Source: an uncultured Desulfobulbaceae bacterium
GTDB lineage: Bacteria; Desulfobacterota; Desulfobulbia; Desulfobulbales; Desulfobulbaceae
Reading direction: 5' to 3'
Assembly: GCA_945787305.1 (NCBI GenBank)
Contig: CALZIH010000045.1
Location: 1 to 21,953 of the forward strand
Length of the DNA stretch: 21,953 nucleotides
The notes below the pieces were generated by a model that searched no databases, was not told the origin of the DNA, and worked only from the letters and a program-made list of their open reading frames with translations. This document shows, one piece after another, positions 7,993 to 14,952 of the stretch. The position numbers and the translations under genes were made by a program. Positions within the stretch are counted from its first letter, which is position 1. Every line of letters begins with the position of its first letter.

Positions 7993-9873
7993 ATGACAGA
8001 AGCACAGGTCGAAACAAAACAGTTTCAGGCGGAAACACGCAAAGTCCTTGATATAGTTATCAACTCTCTCTACACCGAGCGGGATATTTTTGTACGGGAA
8101 TTGATTTCAAATGCCGCTGATGCCATGGAGAAATATCGGCACCAGAGTCTGGTGGACAAGCCGGAGTTTGATAACCACATGCCGCTTGAGATCAATATTG
8201 ACTGTGATGATAAAACGCATACCCTGACTGTTACTGATACTGGCATCGGGATGACAAGGGAAGAATTAGAAACCAATCTCGGCACCATTGCCCATTCGGG
8301 TTCCGGCAATTTTCTGGAAGAATTGGCAGAGGCTGCCAAGAAAGATGTTAATCTTATTGGTCAGTTCGGTGTCGGATTTTACTCTGTTTTTATGGCTGCA
8401 AAAAAGGTTCGGGTCCAGACCCGCTCCTGGGATGGCAGTGAAGGGCATGAGTGGGAATCCGATGGCGGCGGAAGCTATACAGTCAAGCCGTGTGAAGGAT
8501 TACATCGGGGGACGAAGATCATCATTGAGTTGAAAGATGACGCCCAAGAGTATGGGACGAAATTCACCCTTGAGCGTATTATCACCCAGTATTCAACCTT
8601 TGTTCCTTTCCCGGTCAAGGTTGAAGGGAAGACTGTTAACACCGTCCAGGCAATCTGGAGCAGGTCGAAAAGCGAGATAACTGAAGAAGAGTACACGGAG
8701 TTTTATAAATTCATCGGTAATGCCGTGGATGAACCCCTTTACCAGTTACATTTTTCAGCAGATGCACCGTTGGCAATTAATAGTCTACTCTATGTGCCCC
8801 AGGAAAATTTTGAGACCCTTGGCATGGGGCGAATGCAACCGGGGGTGAATCTTTACTGCCAAAAGGTGTTGATTGATCAGCATAGTGAAAATATCCTTCC
8901 GGAGTGGCTCAGGTTTTTAAAAGGAGTTGTCGACTCAGAAGACCTGCCCTTAAATATTTCCCGGCAAACGTTGCAAGATAATGCCCTGGTGATGAAGTTG
9001 CGCAAGGTTATCACCAAGCGATTTATCAAGTTCCTTGCCGAAGAGGCCGGCAAGGATAGTGAAAAATACCAGAAGTTCTGGAAAACGTTTGGTATTTTCA
9101 TAAAGGAAGGGGTGACAACGGATTTTGAATACCAAAAGGACCTTGGCAAGTTGCTGCGCTTTGAATCTTCAGCCGGTGAATCCGGGCAGATGATTTCCCT
9201 GGATGAATATATCGACAGGATGAAGGATTCTCAGGAAAACATCTACTATATTAACGGTCCCAGTCGTTCGGCCATTGAATATGGCCCCTATGTGGAGATG
9301 TTTAAAAAGCGGGAGGTTGAAATCCTCTATACCCTTGAACCTATTGATGACTTTGTCCTTAATCATCTTGGGGAGTACGAGGGGAAAAAGCTTCTTTCAG
9401 CCGACCGTGCCGACCTTCGTCTTCCTGAAAAGGAAAGCGATGCGGAGAAGGATGAAACAACGGAACAGGGTAAGAAGCTTGAGGCCGAAAAAATTACCGA
9501 GCTCTGCAGCTATTTAAAAGAGGTCCTGGGTGAACGGGTAAAAGAGGTGAAAAGCTCGGATCGGCTTGTGGACAGTCCTGCCATGATCGTGAACGTGGAC
9601 GGGCATATGACCTCTTCCATGGAGCGGATAATGCAGGCCCAGGGCGGCGAGGCAAATCTTGCCATGGCCGGTAAAAAGGATTTGGAGATTAATCCGGCGA
9701 GTTCTCTGATGAAAAAGATTGTCGGCTTAAAAGATACGGACTCAAATTTTGCCAAGGATATTGCCGAGCAGGTTTTTGATAATGCCATGATACAGGCTGG
9801 CCTGCTGGTTGATTCCCAGCAAATGGTTAATCGGAGTTACCGTATCCTGGAACACGTTGCCGGTGAGGAATAA
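7993..9873 (+). CDS. htpG: Molecular chaperone HtpG (Hsp90)
   Basis: HtpG is the bacterial Hsp90, a dimeric cytoplasmic ATPase chaperone that helps client proteins fold under stress. The product is 626 residues, the normal HtpG size. The GHKL ATP-binding domain is intact: RELISNAADAMEKY (35-48, with the catalytic Glu36 and Mg-binding Asn40), TDTGIGM (81-87) and GQFGVGFYSVFMAA (123-136). The middle domain includes LPLNISRQTLQ, typical of Hsp90, and an acidic lysine-rich segment near residues 480-500 precedes the C-terminal dimerisation domain. AGAGGAAG (about 7979-7986) precedes ATG 7993. Transcription ends at the strong hairpin at 9908-9950. No heat-shock operator is visible upstream. Confidence 0.97.
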   Translation: MTEAQVETKQFQAETRKVLDIVINSLYTERDIFVRELISNAADAMEKYRHQSLVDKPEFDNHMPLEINIDCDDKTHTLTVTDTGIGMTREELETNLGTIAHSGSGNFLEELAEAAKKDVNLIGQFGVGFYSVFMAAKKVRVQTRSWDGSEGHEWESDGGGSYTVKPCEGLHRGTKIIIELKDDAQEYGTKFTLERIITQYSTFVPFPVKVEGKTVNTVQAIWSRSKSEITEEEYTEFYKFIGNAVDEPLYQLHFSADAPLAINSLLYVPQENFETLGMGRMQPGVNLYCQKVLIDQHSENILPEWLRFLKGVVDSEDLPLNISRQTLQDNALVMKLRKVITKRFIKFLAEEAGKDSEKYQKFWKTFGIFIKEGVTTDFEYQKDLGKLLRFESSAGESGQMISLDEYIDRMKDSQENIYYINGPSRSAIEYGPYVEMFKKREVEILYTLEPIDDFVLNHLGEYEGKKLLSADRADLRLPEKESDAEKDETTEQGKKLEAEKITELCSYLKEVLGERVKEVKSSDRLVDSPAMIVNVDGHMTSSMERIMQAQGGEANLAMAGKKDLEINPASSLMKKIVGLKDTDSNFAKDIAEQVFDNAMIQAGLLVDSQQMVNRSYRILEHVAGEE

Positions 9874-9907
9874 CCCTCCTTGTTGCCAACTACCGACTCT
9901 TGTCTTG

Positions 9908-9950
9908 AAAAAAGGTTGTGTTCACGATATATGAACACAACCTTTTTTTT
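9908..9950. terminator. Strong bidirectional Rho-independent terminator after htpG
   Basis: AGGTTGTGTTCA (9913-9924) pairs perfectly with TGAACACAACCT (9932-9943) around a 7-nt loop. An A-run precedes (9908-9913) and eight T follow (9943-9950), so a terminator can form on either strand. It closes htpG and insulates the lipoprotein gene downstream. Confidence 0.93.
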
Positions 9951-10032
9951 ATGACGATCGTTACGAGATGTGTGGTTTGAATTGTAGAAATGTCCCGAAG
10001 TTTGGTCGTCATCGCCGTAGCGGAGAAATGTT

Positions 10033-10410
10033 ATGCGCTCTTTTTTGTTGATTGTATCCCTCCTGCTGGTACTGGTGGCAGGCTGTTCCTCCAAGCCGGT
10101 TAGGCATCTGGCTTCAGATGCTTCACTGCTCAAGCCTGGTGTGTCTACTAAAAAGGATGTGCTCCTCTATCTGGGAGAACCCAATGGTCGGCGTACGGTT
10201 TCTCCTGGAATAGAAGAATATGTGTATTATGAAGAACAAAAAGGTACATTGGGCCGGGCACCGGTGATCGGATCCTGGGTCGGTGGTGAAGGCTACGAGA
10301 TGATTGTCGTAACGTTAAACGGTGAGCTGGTGACGGATTGCCAGTTTCGCACCTTCAGTGAAGCCGATCAAGACTGGGTTGATGATTTCAGCTGGCAAGA
10401 GGCCAAGTGA
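10033..10410 (+). CDS. Small outer-membrane lipoprotein, SmpA/BamE-like
   Basis: The 125-residue product begins with a lipoprotein signal peptide. A hydrophobic stretch (4-16) leads to the lipobox VAGC with the lipidated cysteine at residue 18, followed by Ser rather than Asp, which favours the outer membrane. The mature part contains SLLKPGVSTKKDVLLYLGEP, a pattern seen in SmpA/OmlA (BamE-like) domains, where a helix pair precedes a small beta sheet. It then has a YVYYEEQ strand and a glycine-rich turn. BamE itself assists outer-membrane protein assembly, but I cannot claim that role here; the call rests on a loose pattern match. Its TGA overlaps the GTG start of pcm (GTGA, 10407-10410), suggesting translational coupling. 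I see no clear ribosome binding site beyond GGAGA near 10021. Confidence 0.8.
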   Translation: MRSFLLIVSLLLVLVAGCSSKPVRHLASDASLLKPGVSTKKDVLLYLGEPNGRRTVSPGIEEYVYYEEQKGTLGRAPVIGSWVGGEGYEMIVVTLNGELVTDCQFRTFSEADQDWVDDFSWQEAK

Positions 10411-11060
10411 GCTTCTCTTCTTCTTTTGAAATCAACCGGGAACGAATGGTTGAGGAACAGCTTATTCCCCGCGGAATTGTTGATCCTGCAACCCTTGCTG
10501 CCATGCGCAAAGTGCCGCGGCATGAGTTTGTTGAAGATGCCATGCGGAGCAAGGCCTATGGTGATCACCCCCTGCCGATCGGCAGCGGCCAGACTATCTC
10601 CCAGCCTTATATCGTTGCTCTGATGACCCAGGTCCTGCAGCTAACCGGTAAGGAGAGGGTTTTGGAAATCGGTACGGGTTCCGGCTATCAGGCGGCCGTA
10701 TTGTCACAGGTTTGCGATCGAGTGTATACCATTGAACGTATCGATTCTCTGCTGGTTCGAGCTCGAAAGATTTTTGACCGGCTCCGCTATCTCAATATTA
10801 TCTCACGTATCGATGACGGCACCACCGGCTGGGCTGATGAGGCACCTTTTGCAGGTATTCTGGTAACCGCAGGCGGTCCGGAAATTCCGAAACCACTGGT
10901 TGACCAGCTTTCCGACCCCGGTCGGATGGTCATCCCTGTCGGTGACCAGAATATGCAGGAACTGAAGCTGGTGCAAAAGCAGGACGGAGAGATTTCTATC
11001 CGTACCATTGAATACGTACGTTTTGTCAACCTAATAGGAAGTTATGGCTGGTCAGGCTGA
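10407..11060 (+). CDS. pcm: Protein-L-isoaspartate O-methyltransferase
   Basis: Pcm transfers a methyl group from S-adenosylmethionine to isoaspartyl residues in aged proteins, starting their repair. The 217-residue product has the expected N-terminus (MVEEQLIPRGIVDPATLAAM, 14-33, then VPRHEFV), the GSGQTISQPYIVALM segment (59-73) typical of the family, the SAM-binding motif I VLEIGTGSGYQ (85-95), and the later blocks GILVTAGGPEIPKPL and GRMVIPVG. The start is taken as GTG 10407, overlapping the lipoprotein stop, with AAGAGG (10397-10402) just upstream; ATG 10446 is a plausible alternative giving a protein 13 residues shorter. The 3' end overlaps the next gene by 17 bp. Confidence 0.95.
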   Translation: MSFSSSFEINRERMVEEQLIPRGIVDPATLAAMRKVPRHEFVEDAMRSKAYGDHPLPIGSGQTISQPYIVALMTQVLQLTGKERVLEIGTGSGYQAAVLSQVCDRVYTIERIDSLLVRARKIFDRLRYLNIISRIDDGTTGWADEAPFAGILVTAGGPEIPKPLVDQLSDPGRMVIPVGDQNMQELKLVQKQDGEISIRTIEYVRFVNLIGSYGWSG

Positions 11061-11667
11061 AGTCGAAGTTCCACAAAAGATCTCTTTGCTGCAACGGGTC
11101 TATAATCGGTGCATGGAGTGGATTCAGACGCCGGCTGGGGTCTGGGCGCTTTTTTTTATCGCCCTGGCAGAATCCTCGTTTTTCCCCATACCACCTGATG
11201 TCTTTTTGATAGCCCTATGCGTAGGGGCACCGAAGAAATCATTTAAATTTGCCCTGATCTGCTCCGTTGGTTCGGTCATCGGTGGCGCCATCGGTTACGG
11301 CCTTGGCCTTGGTTTCATGGATACCATTGGTCAGTCGATACTTGACTGGTACGGTCTGCAGGACAAATATACCGTGGTTCAGGGGCTCTACCAGCAATAC
11401 GATGCCTGGGCCGTGGGTGCAGCCGGTTTCACTCCGCTTCCATACAAACTGTTTACTATCACTGCCGGCGCCTTCAAGATTGATTTTGTCACTTTCATGG
11501 TTGTTTCCATAGCTGCTCGCTCAGCCAGGTTTTTTCTTGTTTCCGCTCTTATTTATAAGTTTGGAGCCCCTGTTCAATATTTTATCAATCGATATTTCAA
11601 TATCCTTACCCTCGTCTTTCTGTTCCTGCTTATCGGTGGATTTGTACTCATTAAGATTGTTCTTTAA
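11044..11667 (+). CDS. YqaA-family (DedA/VTT-like) inner-membrane protein
   Basis: This 207-residue membrane protein belongs to the YqaA branch of the DedA/VTT superfamily, whose members are linked to membrane homeostasis and, for some DedA proteins, lipid-carrier flipping. Hydrophobic segments lie at about 32-60, 68-90, 120-142, 147-170 and 186-206. Recognisable motifs are ALAESSFFPIPPD (40-52), a re-entrant-loop-type sequence, and GFTPLPYKLFTITAGAF (128-144), followed by the AARSARF arginines (157-163). AGGAA just upstream of ATG 11044 lies inside the end of pcm. The overlap indicates co-transcription with pcm and the lipoprotein, an envelope and protein-repair group. The exact substrate is unknown. 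Confidence 0.88.
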   Translation: MAGQAEVEVPQKISLLQRVYNRCMEWIQTPAGVWALFFIALAESSFFPIPPDVFLIALCVGAPKKSFKFALICSVGSVIGGAIGYGLGLGFMDTIGQSILDWYGLQDKYTVVQGLYQQYDAWAVGAAGFTPLPYKLFTITAGAFKIDFVTFMVVSIAARSARFFLVSALIYKFGAPVQYFINRYFNILTLVFLFLLIGGFVLIKIVL

Positions 11668-11849
11668 TCCGCACTGAGCTCTTCTCCCTGTTTTGCTATA
11701 AAATTTGTCGTTGCTGAAAATAACCCTGTTCGCGCCGTTTTGATTATGGCAATATAGAAATATTGGGGCATTGTTTCGGTCAAGGCTGCAACCCATGATG
11801 AATTTCTACTCTTACATAGACGGCGTCAAAAAAAGTTACCGGTAGAATT

Positions 11850-13667
11850 ATGAGTTTGTTGAACAGTGAAAAGTTGCTCGACCTTTTGATAGGACAAAAG
11901 TTGCTCAGTAAAGAGCAACGGCAGTTCGTTGTCCTGCAGAAGGGCAACCAGCGGCAAAAGCTGTTGAAGAAATCCGGCGGCCGTCGCCAGGGGGATCAAC
12001 GCAAACTTGATCAGGGCTTCCCCGATCTGGTTGATATCGTTGTTTCGCTGGATCTTGAGTTGCCGGGGAAAAAAGACGCGGTGTTGACTGAGGAGATTAT
12101 CATGCGCGCCGTCAGCCGGGCGTTGAAAATTCCTTTTAAAAAGCTTGACCCGCTGGATCTCGATATGAATATCGTCACCAAGACGATCCCGAAATCCTTT
12201 GCCATCAACCATCTGATTCTGCCGTTTCAGCTTAACAATGGTGTGCTTGAGGTTGTTATCTATAACCCGGACAACCAGTTGGTGCTTGAGGATATTGAAC
12301 GGGCTAATCAGGTTAAGGTGCGGCCCTACCTCTCCACCCGTAGTGACATAAAGAAAATTCTCGCTGAATTTTTTGGTTTTCAGCGCTCCATTAGTGCTGC
12401 TGAAACCCAATTCGGCAGTGGCGGCGAAGCCTCCACCGTTGATATCGGTAATCTGGAGCAGTATGTTCGCCTGTCTTCGGCCAGAGAGTTAACCTCGACC
12501 GATCAGCATATTAAAGCGGCCGTAAACCATCTGTTCTCCTATGCCCTTGAGCAACGGGCCAGTGATATTCACGTGGAACCCAAGCGGAACACCTGCCTGA
12601 TTCGCTTTCGTATCGACGGCATATTGCATACGTATAAGCTGCCAAAGGCCGTGCATTCCGCCCTGACCTCCAGGATAAAATCGCTTGCCCGAATGGACAT
12701 CGCAGAGAAAAGGCGACCCCAGGACGGCAGGATCAAGATCGGTCAACAGGGAGGCAAGGAGGCGGAGCTTCGTGTTTCCACGGTTCCGGTTTCCTTTGGC
12801 GAAAAGACGGTTATGCGTATCCTTGATCCTGATGTCATTTTTCAGGATTTGGATGGAATCGGATTTTCCAGGCGGGATCGGGTGGTGTATGACGGTTTCA
12901 TGAAATCTCCGCATGGGATAGTCCTTGTCACCGGCCCAACGGGGAGTGGTAAATCCACGACCCTGTACTCGACGTTAAAACAGATAGCCAGCCCGGAGTC
13001 CAATATCATTACTGTTGAGGATCCTGTGGAGATGGTCCATGAGGACTTTAATCAGATATCCGTGCAAACACAGATAGATGTGACCTTCTCTAGTATATTG
13101 CGAAATATACTCCGCCAGGATCCCGACATTATCATGATCGGTGAGATTCGTGATCTGGAGACCGCCACCCATGCCGTTCAAGCGGCCCTGACCGGTCACC
13201 TGGTTTTTTCGACCCTGCATACAAATGATGCGGTGTCAACCATTATTCGCTTGGAGGATCTCGGCCTTGAACCGTTCCTGATCGGTTCAACCATGCTCGG
13301 TGCCCTGGCGCAACGACTGGTGCGCCGTATCTGTCCCCATTGTACAGAGAAGTACTCCGTCCCCGCCGAGGAGATGCAGAAGATAGGGTTTCCGGTTGCG
13401 GGCAAGGAAGTTTTGGAGTTGCAGCGTGGCAAAGGGTGCCGGCAGTGTCGTGGAACCGGTTATTCCGGTCGCCTGGGAGTATTTGAAATTTTTCCCATGT
13501 CGGAGAAATTAAAGAAATTGGTGGCCGGGAGGGCAACCGATTCCGAGTTGCGTCAGGTCGCCATCCGTGAGGGTATGACGACCTTGCAGGAGGATGCCTG
13601 GAATAAAGTACTGGCCGGGGAAACAACTGTTGAAGAGGCCCTGCGGGTAACCGGTGAGGGACACTGA
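11850..13667 (+). CDS. GspE/PilB-type secretion or pilus assembly ATPase
   Basis: This hexameric ATPase family powers type II secretion (GspE) or type IV pilus extension (PilB). The 605-residue product has an N-terminal MshEN/GspE_N-like region (about 60-185), then the catalytic core: Walker A GPTGSGKST (361-369), the Asp box TVEDPVE, Walker B DPDIIMIGEIRD and the His box TGHLVFSTLHTND. A zinc-binding insertion follows, with CPHC (from 495) and CRQC (from 530). The tetra-cysteine insertion is shared by GspE and PilB, so it does not decide between them. No pilin, GspD/PilQ or inner-membrane partner is within the window, so the system it serves is unknown. The start at ATG 11850 has only a weak GGTAGA ribosome site. 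Confidence 0.92.
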   Translation: MSLLNSEKLLDLLIGQKLLSKEQRQFVVLQKGNQRQKLLKKSGGRRQGDQRKLDQGFPDLVDIVVSLDLELPGKKDAVLTEEIIMRAVSRALKIPFKKLDPLDLDMNIVTKTIPKSFAINHLILPFQLNNGVLEVVIYNPDNQLVLEDIERANQVKVRPYLSTRSDIKKILAEFFGFQRSISAAETQFGSGGEASTVDIGNLEQYVRLSSARELTSTDQHIKAAVNHLFSYALEQRASDIHVEPKRNTCLIRFRIDGILHTYKLPKAVHSALTSRIKSLARMDIAEKRRPQDGRIKIGQQGGKEAELRVSTVPVSFGEKTVMRILDPDVIFQDLDGIGFSRRDRVVYDGFMKSPHGIVLVTGPTGSGKSTTLYSTLKQIASPESNIITVEDPVEMVHEDFNQISVQTQIDVTFSSILRNILRQDPDIIMIGEIRDLETATHAVQAALTGHLVFSTLHTNDAVSTIIRLEDLGLEPFLIGSTMLGALAQRLVRRICPHCTEKYSVPAEEMQKIGFPVAGKEVLELQRGKGCRQCRGTGYSGRLGVFEIFPMSEKLKKLVAGRATDSELRQVAIREGMTTLQEDAWNKVLAGETTVEEALRVTGEGH

Positions 13668-13699
13668 GCAAGCATATATTTTTTTGCAATAGGAAGAGA

Positions 13700-14155
13700 A
13701 TGGGACAAAAAATTGTCTGTAAAAATAAAAAAGCGTTTCATGAGTATCATATAGACCAGACCCTGGAGGCCGGAATGGTGCTCACCGGCTCAGAGGTGAA
13801 GTCTCTCAGGGCCGGGCGGGCCAATATTAAGGACGGCTACGCCCAGGTAAAGAATGGAGAGCTTTTTTTGTATAATGTCCATATCTCTCCATACAGCTTC
13901 GCTACCCAGACCAGCAGCGACCCTTTACGGGTTCGGAAACTTTTGCTGCATCGACGGGAAATCAATAAATTAATCGGTAAGGTTCAGGAAAAAGGCATTG
14001 CGCTTATACCTCTTAAGATTTACTTTATAGGAAATGGGAAGGTCAAAGTGGAACTTGGGCTTGCCCGTGGTAAAAAATTGCATGACAAGCGCGCCGCCTT
14101 GAAAGAAAAACAGAGCAGCAGAGAGATGCAACGCGAGTTGCGTGGACACGACTGA
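13700..14155 (+). CDS. smpB: SsrA-binding protein SmpB
   Basis: SmpB binds the tRNA-like end of tmRNA and delivers it to ribosomes stalled on broken mRNAs. The 151-residue product has the normal length and the conserved blocks NKKAFHEYHIDQTLEAGMVL (9-28), TGSEVKSLRAGRANIKDGYA (29-48) and LARGKKLHDKRAALKEK near the C-terminus, the tail that enters the empty mRNA channel. The ribosome site AGGAAGAG lies just upstream of ATG 13700. It is only 32 bp after the secretion ATPase, so they may be co-transcribed. Its RNA partner ssrA starts 36 bp downstream. Confidence 0.97.
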   Translation: MGQKIVCKNKKAFHEYHIDQTLEAGMVLTGSEVKSLRAGRANIKDGYAQVKNGELFLYNVHISPYSFATQTSSDPLRVRKLLLHRREINKLIGKVQEKGIALIPLKIYFIGNGKVKVELGLARGKKLHDKRAALKEKQSSREMQRELRGHD

Positions 14156-14178
14156 CAAATTTTTTAAGGCGCGTAAGA

Positions 14179-14184
14179 GATAAC
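14179..14184 (+). promoter_or_regulatory. Possible ssrA -10 box
   Basis: GATAAC matches TATAAT at four of six positions and ends 7 bases before the predicted 5' end of tmRNA at 14192, the right distance for a -10 element. The -35 is unclear: CTGACA at 14152-14157 is too far away (21-bp spacer). Read-through from smpB is the alternative. Confidence 0.3.
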
Positions 14185-14191
14185 AAATTAT

Positions 14192-14554
14192 GGGGGTGAA
14201 ACGGATTCGACGGGGATATAAAAGCTCAACGTTGCATGTCGAGTGTTCTGTCAGCTCGTAAACTTGATGGAATCTTAAATATAATCGCAGACGATTATAA
14301 TTACGCAATGGCAGCATAGTACTGCTTTGCCGCTTCCCCGGCCCGCGCCCGTAAGGCTGGTACGAAGCGTCGACTCCTCGGGCTGGTTTACCAGGTGTGC
14401 CTGTCACCCGGTCGACGAGACTTCAATAGGCTGGCATTCGGCAATCCCTTGTTCCTCGTGAGAGCCGAATGTGAGATTTAAACCTGGAACTAAGCATGTA
14501 GACACGTGAGGGGAGTATTTTCGGACGCGGGTTCAACTCCCGCCACCTCCACCA
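14192..14554 (+). ncRNA. ssrA: tmRNA (10Sa RNA), tag ADDYNYAMAA
   Basis: This one-piece tmRNA acts as tRNA and mRNA to free stalled ribosomes and tag the unfinished protein for degradation. The 5' end GGGGGTG (14192-14198) pairs with CACCTCC (14544-14550), with one G-U, to form the acceptor stem, and CCA is encoded (14552-14554). The sequence GGATTCGACGGG near the 5' end and the T-arm GCGGG-TTCAACT-CCCGC at the 3' end are standard. The tag frame starts with the resume codon GCA at 14287 and ends with TAG at 14317-14319, giving ADDYNYAMAA. This tag is close to those I recall from Desulfobulbaceae relatives, with Met in place of Val near the end. It lies directly after smpB. Confidence 0.97.
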
Positions 14555-14560
14555 TTTTTT

Positions 14561-14597
14561 AAAGGAAATAGCTGGTTACAGCTATTTCCTTTTTTTA
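14561..14597 (+). terminator. Rho-independent terminator of ssrA
   Basis: AAAGGAAATAGCTG (14561-14574) pairs perfectly over 14 bp with CAGCTATTTCCTTT (14579-14592) around a GTTA loop, and the T-run continues to 14597. It starts six bases after the tmRNA CCA end. A T-run upstream (14555-14560) gives it bidirectional potential. Confidence 0.94.
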
Positions 14598-14952
14598 TTT
14601 ATATTGTTGCGTAGATGAAGACCTGTGGAATAATGATCGTTGGTAAAAGGAGAAAGAATTAAGCTCTCCCTATAGATTGTGCCTCTGGATTACGGTTTGT
14701 TTGAAGGCTATTTCTTCAAATCTGGAGCGGATATCCTAAACGTCCAGGCACCCTTAACGTCAAAATATGTCACGGATGTGCGCTGTCACTCGCTGATACG
14801 CATCCCGTTTACCAGTTTTTCATCAGCTGTCATCGATGTTGGGTGAAAGGCATTTTGGGCATTGGAATTGGCATTGGCCCCATGGTAGTGTTTCTTAGGC
14901 CGTAGCCCGGCAATAGAACGCCGTTTATCAGGAAAATGGAGGCCGAAAAGCC
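14598..14952. other. Gene-free gap between ssrA and the fusion transporter
   Basis: This stretch of about 355 bp has no open frame I can support. tmRNA genes are common integration sites, so I looked for a second copy of the ssrA 3' end (GCCACCTCCACCA) here and elsewhere in the window and did not see one, nor an integrase gene. It presumably contains the promoter of the downstream transporter, but no convincing -35/-10 pair is visible. Confidence 0.4.

Noticed and set aside
3430..13667. A local natural-competence or type IV pilus gene cluster (comF plus PilB-like ATPase)
   Set aside because: The two genes are about 7.7 kb apart with unrelated housekeeping genes between them, and no pilin, secretin or other com gene is present.
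14555..14952. Genomic island integrated at the 3' end of ssrA
   Set aside because: I found no repeated copy of the tmRNA 3' end and no integrase in the following sequence, and the next gene is an ordinary transporter-type gene.
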